Below, piece after piece: positions 45,881-55,566 of a stretch of DNA of 64,000 nucleotides. Where the stretch lies: positions 124,001 through 188,000 of the forward strand of contig NZ_FTNT01000010.1 in assembly GCF_900156495.1 (NCBI RefSeq), given 5' to 3'. Every line of letters begins with the position of its first letter. Positions within the stretch are counted from its first letter, which is position 1. A program made the position numbers and the translations under genes. Source of the DNA: Williamsia sterculiae (GTDB lineage: Bacteria > Actinomycetota > Actinomycetes > Mycobacteriales > Mycobacteriaceae). The notes beneath the pieces are model-generated. The model saw only the letters and a program-made list of their open reading frames with translations, was not told the origin of the DNA and searched no databases.

Positions 45881-46770
45881 TGTTCTCCTCCCGGCCACTC
45901 CGCGAAGGAGAGGCCCGAAATGCGTTCATAGGCTTCTACGTAACGTTCACGCGTGCGTTCGGCGACGTCGTCGGGCAACGGGGGCGGCGACTCGGTGCCC
46001 GTCCGATCCCACCCGGAATCGTCTCCGGTCAACCAGTTACGAACGATCTGCTTGTCGAAACTGGGTTGCACACGCCCGGCGGCCCACGTGTCGGCGGCCC
46101 AATATCGCGACGAGTCCGGCGTCAACACCTCGTCGGCGAGGACCAGTCCCCCGTCCGAACCGATCCCGAACTCGAACTTGGTGTCGGCGAGGATGATCCC
46201 CCGACCGCGCGCCAGATCTGCACCGCGGCCGTAGATGTCGAGGGTGGCGTCCCGCAGCTGCGCGGCACGCTCGGCGCCGACCGTCTCCACCACCTGCGCA
46301 AAGGAGATGTTCTCGTCGTGATGGCCGAGGTCGGCCTTGGCCGCTGGGGTGAACAGGATCTCCGGCAGCCGGCTCGACTCGTCCAGACCGGGTGGCAGCG
46401 AAATACCGCATACGCTGCCCTCGGCGCGGTAGTCGAGCAGACCCGACCCCGTCAGATAACCCCTGGCGACACATTCGATGGGGAGCATGTCCAACTTGCG
46501 CACCACCATCGACCGGCCGAGCACCGCCGCGGGGATCCGATCGTCGGTGGGACCGCCGACGAGGTGATTCTCCAGCCCCAGCGCATCGAACCAGAAGAAC
46601 GACATCGCGGTCAGGACTCGTCCCTTGTCGGGGATCGGGGTGCGCAGGATGTGGTCGAAGGCAGAGATCCGATCCGAGGAGACCATCAACAGGGTCTCGT
46701 CATCGATCGCATACAGCTCCCGGACCTTGCCCGAGGCGAGGTGCGGGTACGACTCCAGTTCCGGGCGCAT
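45877..46770 (-). CDS. purC: SAICAR synthase PurC
   Basis: 297 residues with [27 protein letters not shown] (ATP-binding N lobe, ~13-39), [14 protein letters not shown], and [13 protein letters not shown] (~180). Catalyses the ligation of CAIR with aspartate to SAICAR, step 7 or 8 of the pathway. Cytosolic. Translationally coupled to the protease gene downstream. Confidence 0.97.
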   Translation of the reverse strand: MRPELESYPHLASGKVRELYAIDDETLLMVSSDRISAFDHILRTPIPDKGRVLTAMSFFWFDALGLENHLVGGPTDDRIPAAVLGRSMVVRKLDMLPIECVARGYLTGSGLLDYRAEGSVCGISLPPGLDESSRLPEILFTPAAKADLGHHDENISFAQVVETVGAERAAQLRDATLDIYGRGADLARGRGIILADTKFEFGIGSDGGLVLADEVLTPDSSRYWAADTWAAGRVQPSFDKQIVRNWLTGDDSGWDRTGTESPPPLPDDVAERTRERYVEAYERISGLSFAEWPGGEQ

Positions 46771-46830
46771 CCTCTCAGGCTAGTGCCCGGCACCAGCGAG
46801 CCCACGCCCGCGCTCACTACAGTGGAGCGG

Positions 46831-47703
46831 GTGGACACTGCTACCGGCGACCGACCACGGGTAACCATCACCTATTGCACGTTGTGCAACTGGTTGCTGC
46901 GGGCGCAATGGATGGCGGCCGAGCTGCTGAACACCTTCGGCACCGAACTCGGCGAGGTCGCCCTGCGACCGGGTACCGGTGGCGTCTTCGTCGTCGAGGT
47001 GACCTCGGCCGATCGAAAGGAATCCCATCGCGTGTGGGACCGTAAGCGTGACAGCGGCTTCCCCGACATCGTCACCCTCAAGCGATTGGTCCGCGACGTG
47101 GCCGCCCCGGACCGCGACCTCGGCCACGGTGAAGCTACCCGCATCCCCATCCGCCAACCCCACCGGAGAGGCATCCTCATGACCCGACATCATCCCGCGG
47201 CCCGCGACCTGCTCATCGACGCCTTCGGACGGGTGCAGGAACTGGTGGTCGACATCACCGATGGCTTGTCTCGCGGCGAGGCGACCTACCGCCCCGATCC
47301 CGAGGCCAACACCATCGCCTGGTTGTTGTGGCACCTCAGCCGGGTGCAGGACGACCACGTGGCGGGACTGGCGGAGGCCGAGCAGGCCTGGCCGCAGTGG
47401 CGGGACCGGTTCGCATTGCCGTTCGACGACTGGGCCACCGGTTACGCGCAGAGCGCCGCCGAGGTGGGGCAGGTCGACGTCGAACCACATCTGCTCCGCG
47501 AGTACCACGATGCCGTCCACACCAAGACCCTCGAATACCTGAACCGGGTGACCGACGAGGAGCTCGAGCGGGTGGTGGACGACAACTGGGATCCGCCGGT
47601 GACAGCCGGGGTGCGCTTGGTCAGCGTCATCAACGACGCCGACCAACACCTCGGGCAGGCGGCCTACGTCGCTGGTATGGCCTCGCGCGCGGGCGTGTCC
47701 TGA
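46831..47703 (+). CDS. SelT/SelW-like redoxin fused to DinB/DUF664 domain
   Basis: A single open frame of ~290 residues. Residues ~1-100 are a Rdx/SelW-type protein with a CTLC (C-x-x-C) motif, GTGGVFVVEV and RDVAAPDRDLGH, the usual end of the free-standing family. Without a stop the frame continues through ~15 basic residues (IPIRQPHRRG) into a complete DinB/DUF664 domain (MTRHHPAARD..., HLSRVQDDHV, NDADQHLGQAAY), which supplies three His metal ligands. An ATG at 47179 has GGAGAGG upstream, so the DinB part could also be translated alone. Start taken at the GTG before DTATGD. Confidence 0.75.
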   Translation: MDTATGDRPRVTITYCTLCNWLLRAQWMAAELLNTFGTELGEVALRPGTGGVFVVEVTSADRKESHRVWDRKRDSGFPDIVTLKRLVRDVAAPDRDLGHGEATRIPIRQPHRRGILMTRHHPAARDLLIDAFGRVQELVVDITDGLSRGEATYRPDPEANTIAWLLWHLSRVQDDHVAGLAEAEQAWPQWRDRFALPFDDWATGYAQSAAEVGQVDVEPHLLREYHDAVHTKTLEYLNRVTDEELERVVDDNWDPPVTAGVRLVSVINDADQHLGQAAYVAGMASRAGVS

Positions 47704-47711
47704 CCGACGGC

Positions 47712-48302
47712 ATGCCCACCGACCTGCTGTGCGAGTACCGATTCGAGGTGGTCTCGCTGCTGGTGTCCCCGCGGCACGCGTACTTCGGACGGGCCAAGGA
47801 CGGGCCGCCCGACGACGCCGAGACCCACGCTCCCGATCGGGTGGAGGTCGTGGCCGACAAAGGTATTCGCGGTGACCGGTTCTTCGGCGTCCGGGCGCAC
47901 ACCGAGGCGGCGGTGACGTTTCTCGCCCTGGAGGCGTGGGAGGCCACCGGGACCCGTGCCGACCCCGTGGTCGCCCGACGCAATGTGATGGTGCGCGGGT
48001 TGGAGCTCGACCCGTTGCGCGGTCGCGAGTTCGAGATCGAGACGGCCGTCGACCTCCGGACGGATGGGCCCGATGCGGTGCGGTTCGTGGGCGGGCGGCC
48101 GGCCCACCCGTGTTCGTGGATGGACACGACGGCAGGCGACGGCACCCGCAAGGCGCTGATCGGTCGCGGCGGGTTGCGCACCAGACCTCTCACGTCGGGT
48201 GTGCTGCACGTGGGCCCGGCGATCATCCGCTGCGACGTCGAGCTCGACGCGACGCGAGCGGCCGATCAGGTACGGCGGGCTCAACCCCTCGCCGATCGCT
48301 GA
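47712..48302 (+). CDS. MOSC-domain protein
   Basis: 196 residues starting MPTDLLCEYRFEVVSLLVSPRHAYFGR with the MOSC signature GGRPAHPCSWMD near residue 135, whose Cys is the presumed sulfur or molybdenum-ligand residue. MOSC domains bind or transfer sulfur or molybdopterin; many are cofactor sulfurases or amidoxime reductases. Whether it carries Mo cannot be told. It begins 8 bases after the fusion gene, likely co-transcribed, and converges on purB with a 9-base gap. Confidence 0.88.
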   Translation: MPTDLLCEYRFEVVSLLVSPRHAYFGRAKDGPPDDAETHAPDRVEVVADKGIRGDRFFGVRAHTEAAVTFLALEAWEATGTRADPVVARRNVMVRGLELDPLRGREFEIETAVDLRTDGPDAVRFVGGRPAHPCSWMDTTAGDGTRKALIGRGGLRTRPLTSGVLHVGPAIIRCDVELDATRAADQVRRAQPLADR

Positions 48303-48311
48303 GCCCGCGAC

Positions 48312-49745
48312 TCAGAGAATCGGTGCCGGAACGTACGCGGCGGCGGCGGGGTACCGGTCGACCACCGTCTGCACCGCGGCGATCACCTCGGCCACCTGCT
48401 CGCCCGCGGCACCGGTGAACGCGGACGGATCAGCCAGCAAGGCGGCGAGCTGGTCGCGATCCAGGGGCAGCCGCGGGTCGGCCGCCAACCGGTCGAGCAG
48501 ATCGGGCGCTCTCCCCTGTTCGCGCATGGCCAGCGCCACCGCGACGGCGTTCTCCTTGATGGCCTCGTGGGCGGTCTCCCTGCCGACACCCGCCCGTACC
48601 GCTGCGATCAGCACCTTGGTGGTGGCGAGGAACGGCAGGTAGCGGTCCAGCTCGTTGGCGATGACCGCCGGATAGGCACCGAACTCGGCGAGCACGGTCA
48701 GGAACGTCTCCATCAGACCATCGATGGCGAAGAAGGCGTCGGGCAGCGCGACACGGCGCACCACCGAACAGAACACGTCACCCTCGTTCCACTGGGCGCC
48801 CGCGAGTTCGGCCGCCATCGAGGCGTAGCCGCGCAGCACCACCTGCAGACCGTTCACGCGCTCGCAACTGCGGGTGTTCATCTTGTGCGGCATCGCCGAC
48901 GAACCGACCTGTCCCGGCGCGAATCCCTCGGTGACCAGCTCGTGACCCGCCATCAGGCGGATGGTGTGGGCCAGTGACGACGGACCGGCACCCACCTGCA
49001 CCAGCGCCGAGAGCACATCGTGATCCAGCGACCGCGGGTAGACCTGCCCGACCGACGAGAACACGTGGGCGAAGCCGAGGTGTTCGGCGATACGGGTCTC
49101 CAACGCGGACAGCTTGTCCGCGTCGCCGTCGAGTAGGTCGAGCATGTCCTGCGCGGTACCCATCGGGCCCTTCACCCCACGTAACGGGTAGCGGTCGATC
49201 AGCTCCTGTACCCGATCGAGGGCGACCAGCAGTTCGTTGGCCGCGGATGCGAAGCGCTTGCCCAACGTGGTGGCCTGTGCGGCGACGTTGTGTGACCGGC
49301 CCGCCATGGCGACCGCGGAATACTGTGCGGCCCGGTCGGCGAGCCGGGCGAGCATCGCGACACCGTGGCCGTGTACGTGCTGCAGCGAGCGCAGGATCTG
49401 CAACTGCTCCACGTTCTCGGTCAGGTCGCGACTGGTCATCCCCTTGTGGATGTGTTCGTGGCCCGCCAGCGCGTTGAACTCCTCGATCCGCGCCTTGACG
49501 TCGTGCCGGGTGACCCGTTCGCGTTCGGCGATGGAGGCGAGGTCGATCCGGTCGAGCACGCGCTGGTAGTCGTCGATCACTCCGTCGGGCACGTCCACGC
49601 CGAGTTCCCGCTGGGCGGTGAGGACCGCAATCCACAGCTGCCGTTCCAGGACGATCTTGTGCTCGGGCGACCAGAGCCGCACCAATTCCACCGAGGCGTA
49701 CCGATTCGCGAGGACGTCGCCGATCACCGGCTTGCTGTCAGACAC
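48312..49745 (-). CDS. purB: Adenylosuccinate lyase PurB
   Basis: 477 residues with the fumarase/aspartase superfamily signature GSSAMPHKMNTRSCE (~283-297) and GRSHNVAAQATTLG (~148). It cleaves SAICAR and adenylosuccinate. Starts with a GTG. Lies in the purine set with purC and purD on the same strand. Convergent with the MOSC gene and divergent in position from no other gene; a 62-bp gap separates it from the TetR gene. Confidence 0.97.
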   Translation of the reverse strand: MSDSKPVIGDVLANRYASVELVRLWSPEHKIVLERQLWIAVLTAQRELGVDVPDGVIDDYQRVLDRIDLASIAERERVTRHDVKARIEEFNALAGHEHIHKGMTSRDLTENVEQLQILRSLQHVHGHGVAMLARLADRAAQYSAVAMAGRSHNVAAQATTLGKRFASAANELLVALDRVQELIDRYPLRGVKGPMGTAQDMLDLLDGDADKLSALETRIAEHLGFAHVFSSVGQVYPRSLDHDVLSALVQVGAGPSSLAHTIRLMAGHELVTEGFAPGQVGSSAMPHKMNTRSCERVNGLQVVLRGYASMAAELAGAQWNEGDVFCSVVRRVALPDAFFAIDGLMETFLTVLAEFGAYPAVIANELDRYLPFLATTKVLIAAVRAGVGRETAHEAIKENAVAVALAMREQGRAPDLLDRLAADPRLPLDRDQLAALLADPSAFTGAAGEQVAEVIAAVQTVVDRYPAAAAYVPAPIL

Positions 49746-49807
49746 CGCCCCAGTATGGCCGGTGGCCCACCAAGCCCGGTGCGGGGGCGACCATCAGCCG
49801 GATGCCG

Positions 49808-50416
49808 TCATTCGGGTGCGACCGGGGCCAACACATCCACCAGGTCGGTGAGCGCGAGGCGGGTGGCTTCGGCGACGTCGTCGGTTGCGTCGGCCAACGC
49901 GCCCGCCACCGCGCCGTCCTCGACCGCCATCAGTTGCGCGATCCGACCGGGATCGGCGACCCGGCCACATTTGTCCAGCACATCCCCGTGCAACCCGGCG
50001 AGCATCTTGCGCCGCTCGTCGAGCAACGGTTCGAGGCGTGCGCACCGTGTGGACAACACCACCGTCTCGATCCGGTTGGTCAGCGCCCGGCGGGTGGTGT
50101 CGGGACCGACGAAGACCTCGGCCAGGGCCTCAGCCGTGGCCTCGGCACCACGACGCCGCTTGTTCAACGCCTCGGCGCGGGCGCGAATGCACTCCTCGTC
50201 GTCGCGACAGGTATGGGTGGCGGCTTCGACGAGAAGGTCCTCCAACGACTCGAAGTAATAGGTCGTGGAGGCCAGTGGAAGATCCGCCCGCTCGGCGACG
50301 GCCCGGTGCCGAACGGCGTCGTAGCCACCTTCGATCAGCAGCTCGCCCGCAGCCGCGATGAGCCGGGCGCGGCGACGGAGACCCTTGGGGGTGGCAGCTG
50401 AGGTCACCCCGATCAT
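49808..50416 (-). CDS. TetR-family transcriptional regulator
   Basis: 202 residues with an intact N-terminal helix-turn-helix (RARLIAAAGELLIEGGYDAVRHRAVAERADLPLASTTYYFESLEDLL, ~15-60). The STTYYFESLEDLL helix-turn is typical of regulators whose recognition helix targets AAAnCxnTTT sites. Downstream of the aminotransferase on the same strand, 59 bp apart. A CAAAA-N5-TTTTG dyad precedes its start, so it is probably autoregulated. Confidence 0.88.
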   Translation of the reverse strand: MIGVTSAATPKGLRRRARLIAAAGELLIEGGYDAVRHRAVAERADLPLASTTYYFESLEDLLVEAATHTCRDDEECIRARAEALNKRRRGAEATAEALAEVFVGPDTTRRALTNRIETVVLSTRCARLEPLLDERRKMLAGLHGDVLDKCGRVADPGRIAQLMAVEDGAVAGALADATDDVAEATRLALTDLVDVLAPVAPE

Positions 50417-50421
50417 GCTGC

Positions 50422-50436
50422 CAAAACAGTCTTTTG
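50422..50436. promoter_or_regulatory. Possible TetR operator CAAAA-CAGTC-TTTTG
   Basis: A 5+5 inverted repeat with a 5-base centre lies 5 bases upstream of the TetR start codon, close to the AAAnACnGTTTT class of mycobacterial TetR sites. Confidence 0.45.
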
Positions 50437-50475
50437 CCCGGTGCTGTATTCGTCAAATCACCGCGGGGACCGGGA

Positions 50476-51627
50476 TCAGCGGACGACGGCGGCGAGTTGC
50501 TCCAACGCGGCGCCGATGGTGTCGGACCCACCGGCGAACGACATCCTAACGGTGTGTCTGCCTGCGTCGGTGTCGAAGTCGACGCCGGGAGCCATCGCGA
50601 CACCGGTCGACGCGAGCACCTCGGCACACCAGCCGATCGAATCGTCGGTGAGGTGCTCGACGTTCGCGTACACGTAGAAGGCACCGTCCGGCGGCGCGAT
50701 ATCGGTGATCCCGAGCTCGGCGAGACCGTCGAGGAGCAGCCTCCGGTTGAGCGCGTATCGGGCGACGTGGCCGTCGAGTTCGGTGATGGCGTCGGCGGAG
50801 AAGGCGGCGACCGCCCCGTACTGCGACAGTGTCGGCGGACAGATGGTCATGTTGGCGGTCAGCCGTTCCACCGGACGCCGCAGCTCGGGCGGGACCAACA
50901 TCCAACCCAGTCGCCAACCCGTCATCGAGAAATACTTGGAGGTCGAGTTCACCACCACCGATCGGTCACCGAACCGTCGGGCGCTCACGGTGGGTCGGCC
51001 GTAACTGATGCCGTGATAGATCTCGTCGCTGATCAACAGCGTGCCGTGCGCATCGCACCAGCCCGACAGGGCAGCGAGATCGCCGGCATCGAGGACGGTG
51101 CCGGTGGGGTTCGCCGGGCTGGCGACGATCAACGCCGCGGGCGGTTCGTCCAGCTCGTCGAGCATCTCGACCGTCGGGACGAATCGGGTGGCCGGGCCGC
51201 AGTCGAGCTCGACCACCCGCGCGCCGAGGGCGGCCAGGGTGTTGCGGTAGGCCGGATAGCCCGGGCGGGCGACGGCCACCGTCGCGCCGACGTCGAACGC
51301 GGCCAAGAAGATGAGGGTGAACGCCCCGGAGGACCCGGTTGTCACCACCACCTCGTCCGCGGTGACCGGGACGCCGTCTCGTTCGCGGTGGTGGGCGGCG
51401 ATGGCCTCGCGCAGCGGCATGATGCCCAGCGATTCGGTGTAGCCCAGGATCTCGGAGCCGAGCACGTCGGCAACGGCCGCACGCACAGCCGCGGGGGCCG
51501 GAGTGGACGGTTGACCGGCGGCGAGTGAGTACACCGGCAGCCCCGCCGACCGTCGGGCCGCCGATTCGGCCAGCACGTCCATGACGTGGAACATGGCAAT
51601 CCGTGACCGGTCCGACTCGCTACGCAT
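50476..51627 (-). CDS. PLP-dependent aminotransferase class I/II
   Basis: 383 residues from MRSESDRSRI. The pyridoxal lysine is in NSTSKYFSMTGWRLGW (~225-241); other fold-type I signatures are VASPANPTGTVL and LISDEIYHG. N-terminal AGQPSTPAPAAVR is typical of AspC-like aminotransferases acting on amino acids. The substrate is not readable. The start is chosen at the ATG before RSESDRS, where the family N terminus begins; GTG at 51630 is equally possible. Downstream of purD with 22 bases between. Confidence 0.9.
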   Translation of the reverse strand: MRSESDRSRIAMFHVMDVLAESAARRSAGLPVYSLAAGQPSTPAPAAVRAAVADVLGSEILGYTESLGIMPLREAIAAHHRERDGVPVTADEVVVTTGSSGAFTLIFLAAFDVGATVAVARPGYPAYRNTLAALGARVVELDCGPATRFVPTVEMLDELDEPPAALIVASPANPTGTVLDAGDLAALSGWCDAHGTLLISDEIYHGISYGRPTVSARRFGDRSVVVNSTSKYFSMTGWRLGWMLVPPELRRPVERLTANMTICPPTLSQYGAVAAFSADAITELDGHVARYALNRRLLLDGLAELGITDIAPPDGAFYVYANVEHLTDDSIGWCAEVLASTGVAMAPGVDFDTDAGRHTVRMSFAGGSDTIGAALEQLAAVVR

Positions 51628-51649
51628 CACACCACCGTATCGACCCGCT

Positions 51650-52909
51650 CTACTCAGGGATGCTGATCCGGCCCTCCTGGGCGCTGCGTCCGATGTCGCT
51701 ACGATGATGTGCGCCAGGCAGATTGATCTTGTCCACCCGTTCGTAGGCCTGGGAACGCGCGGCGGCGAGGTCGGCGCCAACCCCTACCACGCTGAGCACC
51801 CGACCACCGGCGGACACCACGGCACCGTCGTCGCCGACGGCCGTGCCCGCGTGCAGCACACCGTCGCCGTCGGCACCGGTGATGGTGTCGCCGATCCGTG
51901 GTTTGCCCGGATAGTTCTCGGCGGCGACCACCACGGTCACCGCGGCCCCGTCCCGCCATCGCAGCGCGGGCAGTTCCGCCAGTCGACCGGTGGCCACCGC
52001 GTCGAGCACCTCACCGAGCGGTGACTCCAGCAGGGCGAGCACCGCCTGGGTCTCGGGATCGCCGAAGCGACAGTTGAACTCGACCACCGCGGGACCGTCG
52101 GCACCGATGGCCAGACCGGCGTACAGCAGGCCGGAGAACGGGTCGCCGCGCCGGTCGAGTTCGGCAGCGACCGGCGCCACCACCTCGTCGACGATGCGAT
52201 CGACCATCCCGTCGGGCAACCATGGCAACGGGGTGTAGGCCCCCATCCCGCCGGTGTTGGGTCCACGGTCGTCGTCACCGACCCGCTTGTGGTCCTGAGC
52301 GGGAAGCAACGGCACCACCGTGGAACCGTCCACCAGGCAGAACAAGGACACCTCGGGGCCGTCGAGGAAACTCTCCAGCAGCACCGGGTGACCGGATTCC
52401 AACAGGTCGCGGGCATGGGCGCGGGCGGCGTTCCGGTCGGGTGTCACCACCACTCCCTTACCCGCGGCCAGACCGTCGTCCTTGACCACCCAGGTCGGCC
52501 CGAAGCGATCCAGGGCGGAGTCGAGATCGGCTGGGTTGTCGACGATCTCACTGGTCGCGGTGCGTACGTCGGCGGCGGCCATCACCTCCTTGGCGAACGC
52601 CTTGGAACCCTCGATCTGTGCGGCCGCCCGGTTCGGACCGAACGTCGCGAACCCGGCCGCGCGGAGGGCGTCGCCGACGCCCAGGACCAACGGGACCTCG
52701 GGACCGATGACCACCAGGTCGGCACCGATCTCCCCCGCCAGTCCGACCACCGCGTCGGCGTCGATGATGTCGACCCGGTGCGGCGTGGCCAGCCCGCCGG
52801 TGCCCGCGTTGCCGGGGGCGACGTGCAGGTCGGTGACCGCAGGATCCTGGGACAGTCCGAGGAGCAGCGCGTGTTCACGGCCGCCCGATCCGATGACGAG
52901 TACTCGCAC
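51650..52909 (-). CDS. purD: Phosphoribosylamine-glycine ligase PurD
   Basis: About 419 residues from a GTG that begins [19 protein letters not shown], the family's N-terminal nucleotide-binding motif. ATP-grasp signatures [13 protein letters not shown] and [11 protein letters not shown] (~287-297) are clear. Catalyses the second step of purine synthesis. A frame extends to 52960, but the extra residues do not match the family. Confidence 0.96.
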   Translation of the reverse strand: MRVLVIGSGGREHALLLGLSQDPAVTDLHVAPGNAGTGGLATPHRVDIIDADAVVGLAGEIGADLVVIGPEVPLVLGVGDALRAAGFATFGPNRAAAQIEGSKAFAKEVMAAADVRTATSEIVDNPADLDSALDRFGPTWVVKDDGLAAGKGVVVTPDRNAARAHARDLLESGHPVLLESFLDGPEVSLFCLVDGSTVVPLLPAQDHKRVGDDDRGPNTGGMGAYTPLPWLPDGMVDRIVDEVVAPVAAELDRRGDPFSGLLYAGLAIGADGPAVVEFNCRFGDPETQAVLALLESPLGEVLDAVATGRLAELPALRWRDGAAVTVVVAAENYPGKPRIGDTITGADGDGVLHAGTAVGDDGAVVSAGGRVLSVVGVGADLAAARSQAYERVDKINLPGAHHRSDIGRSAQEGRISIPE

Positions 52910-52982
52910 GCGTCGGACTCTACCGGGGACGGTAGGCGAAAATGACGCGCCGTCAACCATGGGTCGGCGTTAGCGTCGACCC

Positions 52983-53348
52983 ATGGACGCGGACAAGGGC
53001 TCGGTGACACTGCGGTGGGAACAGGTGGTCGTCGACGCCCTGGACCCGGTCGCCCTCGGCACCTGGTGGGCCGAGGTGCTGGGGTGGACCATCGTCAACG
53101 ACAGTCCCGGAGAATTCGAGATCCAATCCGAACCCGGGGTGCTGCCCGGCATCATCTTCGAACCGGTGACGGCACCGAAGACCGAGAAGAACCGCGTTCA
53201 CCTCGACTTCCGGCCGACCGACCAGACCGCGGCCGCGGACCTTCTGGAGGCCCACGGCGCGCGGCGGGTCGACATCGGACAGGGCGACCAGCAGTGGATC
53301 GTCTACGCCGACCCGGAAGGCAACGAGTTCTGCCTGTTGCACCACTGA
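52983..53348 (+). CDS. Single-domain VOC (glyoxalase-like) protein
   Basis: 121 residues in one VOC module: WEQVVVDALDPVALGTWWAEVLGWTIV, VHLDFRPTDQTAAADLLEAHGARRVDIG, and a C-terminal QQWIVYADPEGNEFCLL strand. This is the glyoxalase-like branch common in actinobacteria with unknown substrates. Divergent from purD with a 73-bp gap and convergent with the glycosyltransferase gene. Confidence 0.86.
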   Translation: MDADKGSVTLRWEQVVVDALDPVALGTWWAEVLGWTIVNDSPGEFEIQSEPGVLPGIIFEPVTAPKTEKNRVHLDFRPTDQTAAADLLEAHGARRVDIGQGDQQWIVYADPEGNEFCLLHH

Positions 53349-53373
53349 GCCGGCAGACCCATCACCCTGCCCG

Positions 53374-55566
53374 TCACCTGGGTGCGGTCAGGTCGTAGAG
53401 CGTCACGCCGTCCACTGTCGTGGATGTGTAGTGCTGCTCCACCCACGTGGAGATCGACGACCCGGTGCCCTGGGCTCCCATCCCGAATCCCATCCCACCC
53501 GCGATGAAGTAGTGGATCTTGCCTGCGGCGACGTACTGCTGGAACTGTGCCAACGTCGGCGAGGGGTCGCTGCCGTTGAATCCACCGATCGGCATGACCG
53601 GCTTCTGGGTGGCCAGTTGATAGCCGGACGCGGAGTTGGATCCGATCGCCGCGGCGACCCAGGTGTACCGATCCGCATCGGTCTCCAGCAGCGTGGTCAT
53701 CTCCTTCGACGGCGTGGAGCCCTCGAGAAGCCCACCACCGGGACCACCCATGCCGCCGAAGCGGCCGCGCGCGGACCGCTCGGCCGTATTCGCGCCCTGA
53801 CCGGCAGCGGCGTTCGGAACCGTGCCCTGTCCGGGGGCAGTTCCCTGGCCTGTACCGGTCGGTCCACCGAACTGACCGCCCTGCATCGGGCCGCCCTGAC
53901 CACCGGGTGCGAAGCCACCCATGCCACCGGGCATTCCGAAGCCACCGCGGTTGCGGCCACCCCGACCGCCACCGCCCATGCCACCCGGTCCGAAACCACC
54001 CTGACCGGCGGGTCCCGCCGTGATGATCGACCCCGTCTTGGCGGTGCTCACCGTGTCGGCGGTATACGCCAACGGCCCGGCGAGCCCGAGTACCACCGCC
54101 ACCAGCGCGGCCGCCATCGCGGCCGTCCGCACCCGCGGGATCAACAGGACCACCGCGGCGAGCAACGATCCCACCAGGACCACGATGCGGAGCCACGGCA
54201 CGAAATCGGGGGTGCGGTTGAGCAGCACGAATGCCATTACCCCGGTGACCAGCGCCGACACCGCCAGCACACAACGCACCCAGAACCGCGCACGCTGTTC
54301 CCAGCACGTCCAGGCACCGCCGGCGAGCAGCGCCGCGATCGGCGCCGACAGGGCGATCGTGTAATAGCTGTGGAAGATGCCGGACATGTAGCTGAACACC
54401 GCCATGGTGACCAGCAACCACAGTCCGGTGACGACGAGGAAGGCACGCCGCGGGTCGTGGCGATCGACTCTGCCGCGCAGCACGATGGCCGCGATCCCGA
54501 GGATCAGCGCGGTCGGGATGAGCCAGGCGATCTGTCCGCCCTGGCCTGACTCGAACATCCGGAAGAACCCGGTCTCGCCCCACATTCCGCCGCCGGGACC
54601 ACCGCGCCCGCCACCGGGCATTCCCCCGCCGCCGCCGAAACCGCCGAAACCGCCTGTGCCGGTCCCACCGAACGCCTCGGCGGCCGCACCCCCGCGGGCG
54701 CCTCCGCCCCCAGGGGTGACGCTTCCGGTCTCGTCACCGGTCAACCGTCCGAAGCCGTTGTATCCGAATGTCAGTTCCAGGATCGAGTTGTGCTGCGACC
54801 CACCGATCCACGGCCGGGAACTGGCCGGCCACAGCTCCACGGCGAGAACCCACCAACCGGCACCGACCACGAGTGCGGCCAACGACGCGAACAGGTGACC
54901 GAGTCGCTTCGGCCACGTCCTCTGACCGAAGGCCAGATAGGCCACGGCCAACGGCGGAATGATCAGGAAGGCCTGCAACTGCTTGGTGAGGAAGGCGAAC
55001 CCGACCAGCAGACCGGTCAGCACCATCCAGCGAACACGACCGTCCTCGATACCCTTGAGCGTGGCCCAGACCGCGGCGATCAGCAGCAACAGCAGCAGCG
55101 CATCGGGGTTGTTGAATCGGAACATCAGCGCCGCCACCGGGGTCAACGCCAACGCGGCGCCGGCCAGCAGACCGGCGATCGGCCCGAAGTACCTGCGGAC
55201 GATGACATAGAGCAGACCCACCGAGGCCACACCCATCAACGCCTGCGGCACCAGAATCGACCACGAGTTCAGGCCGAAGATCCGGACCGCGATCCCCGGG
55301 AGCCACAGCGACATCGGCGGTTTGTCGACGGTGATGGAGTTGGCCGCATCCGACGAACCGAAGAACCACGCCTTCCACGACACCGACCCGGCCTGGATGG
55401 CCGCGGAGTAGAAGGAGTTGGCGTATCCGTTGGCCGACAGGTTCCACAGGTACGCAACGGCGGTGCCGACCAACAGGGTCGCAACGCCGAACAGCTCCCA
55501 CCGCCGACGGGCGGTGGGAGCGTACGGACGATCTTCTGTCACCGGCGCACTGGCGACCACGGTCAT
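53374..55566 (-). CDS. PMT/ArnT-like polyprenol-dependent glycosyltransferase with Gly-rich loops
   Basis: 730 residues. N-terminal membrane region with the GT-C motif SITVDKPPMSLWL (~77-89) and NNPDALLL (~152-159), plus about ten further helices. Two glycine/methionine-rich, low-complexity segments (~285-320 and ~505-590) are inserted in extracytoplasmic loops. A folded C-terminal domain (WVAAAIGSNSASGYQLATQKPVMPIGGFNG) follows. Overlaps the GT2-GtrA gene start by four bases, forming a pair like YkcB-YkcC. It would transfer a sugar from a polyprenyl carrier to an extracellular acceptor. Confidence 0.86.
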   Translation of the reverse strand: MTVVASAPVTEDRPYAPTARRRWELFGVATLLVGTAVAYLWNLSANGYANSFYSAAIQAGSVSWKAWFFGSSDAANSITVDKPPMSLWLPGIAVRIFGLNSWSILVPQALMGVASVGLLYVIVRRYFGPIAGLLAGAALALTPVAALMFRFNNPDALLLLLLIAAVWATLKGIEDGRVRWMVLTGLLVGFAFLTKQLQAFLIIPPLAVAYLAFGQRTWPKRLGHLFASLAALVVGAGWWVLAVELWPASSRPWIGGSQHNSILELTFGYNGFGRLTGDETGSVTPGGGGARGGAAAEAFGGTGTGGFGGFGGGGGMPGGGRGGPGGGMWGETGFFRMFESGQGGQIAWLIPTALILGIAAIVLRGRVDRHDPRRAFLVVTGLWLLVTMAVFSYMSGIFHSYYTIALSAPIAALLAGGAWTCWEQRARFWVRCVLAVSALVTGVMAFVLLNRTPDFVPWLRIVVLVGSLLAAVVLLIPRVRTAAMAAALVAVVLGLAGPLAYTADTVSTAKTGSIITAGPAGQGGFGPGGMGGGGRGGRNRGGFGMPGGMGGFAPGGQGGPMQGGQFGGPTGTGQGTAPGQGTVPNAAAGQGANTAERSARGRFGGMGGPGGGLLEGSTPSKEMTTLLETDADRYTWVAAAIGSNSASGYQLATQKPVMPIGGFNGSDPSPTLAQFQQYVAAGKIHYFIAGGMGFGMGAQGTGSSISTWVEQHYTSTTVDGVTLYDLTAPR

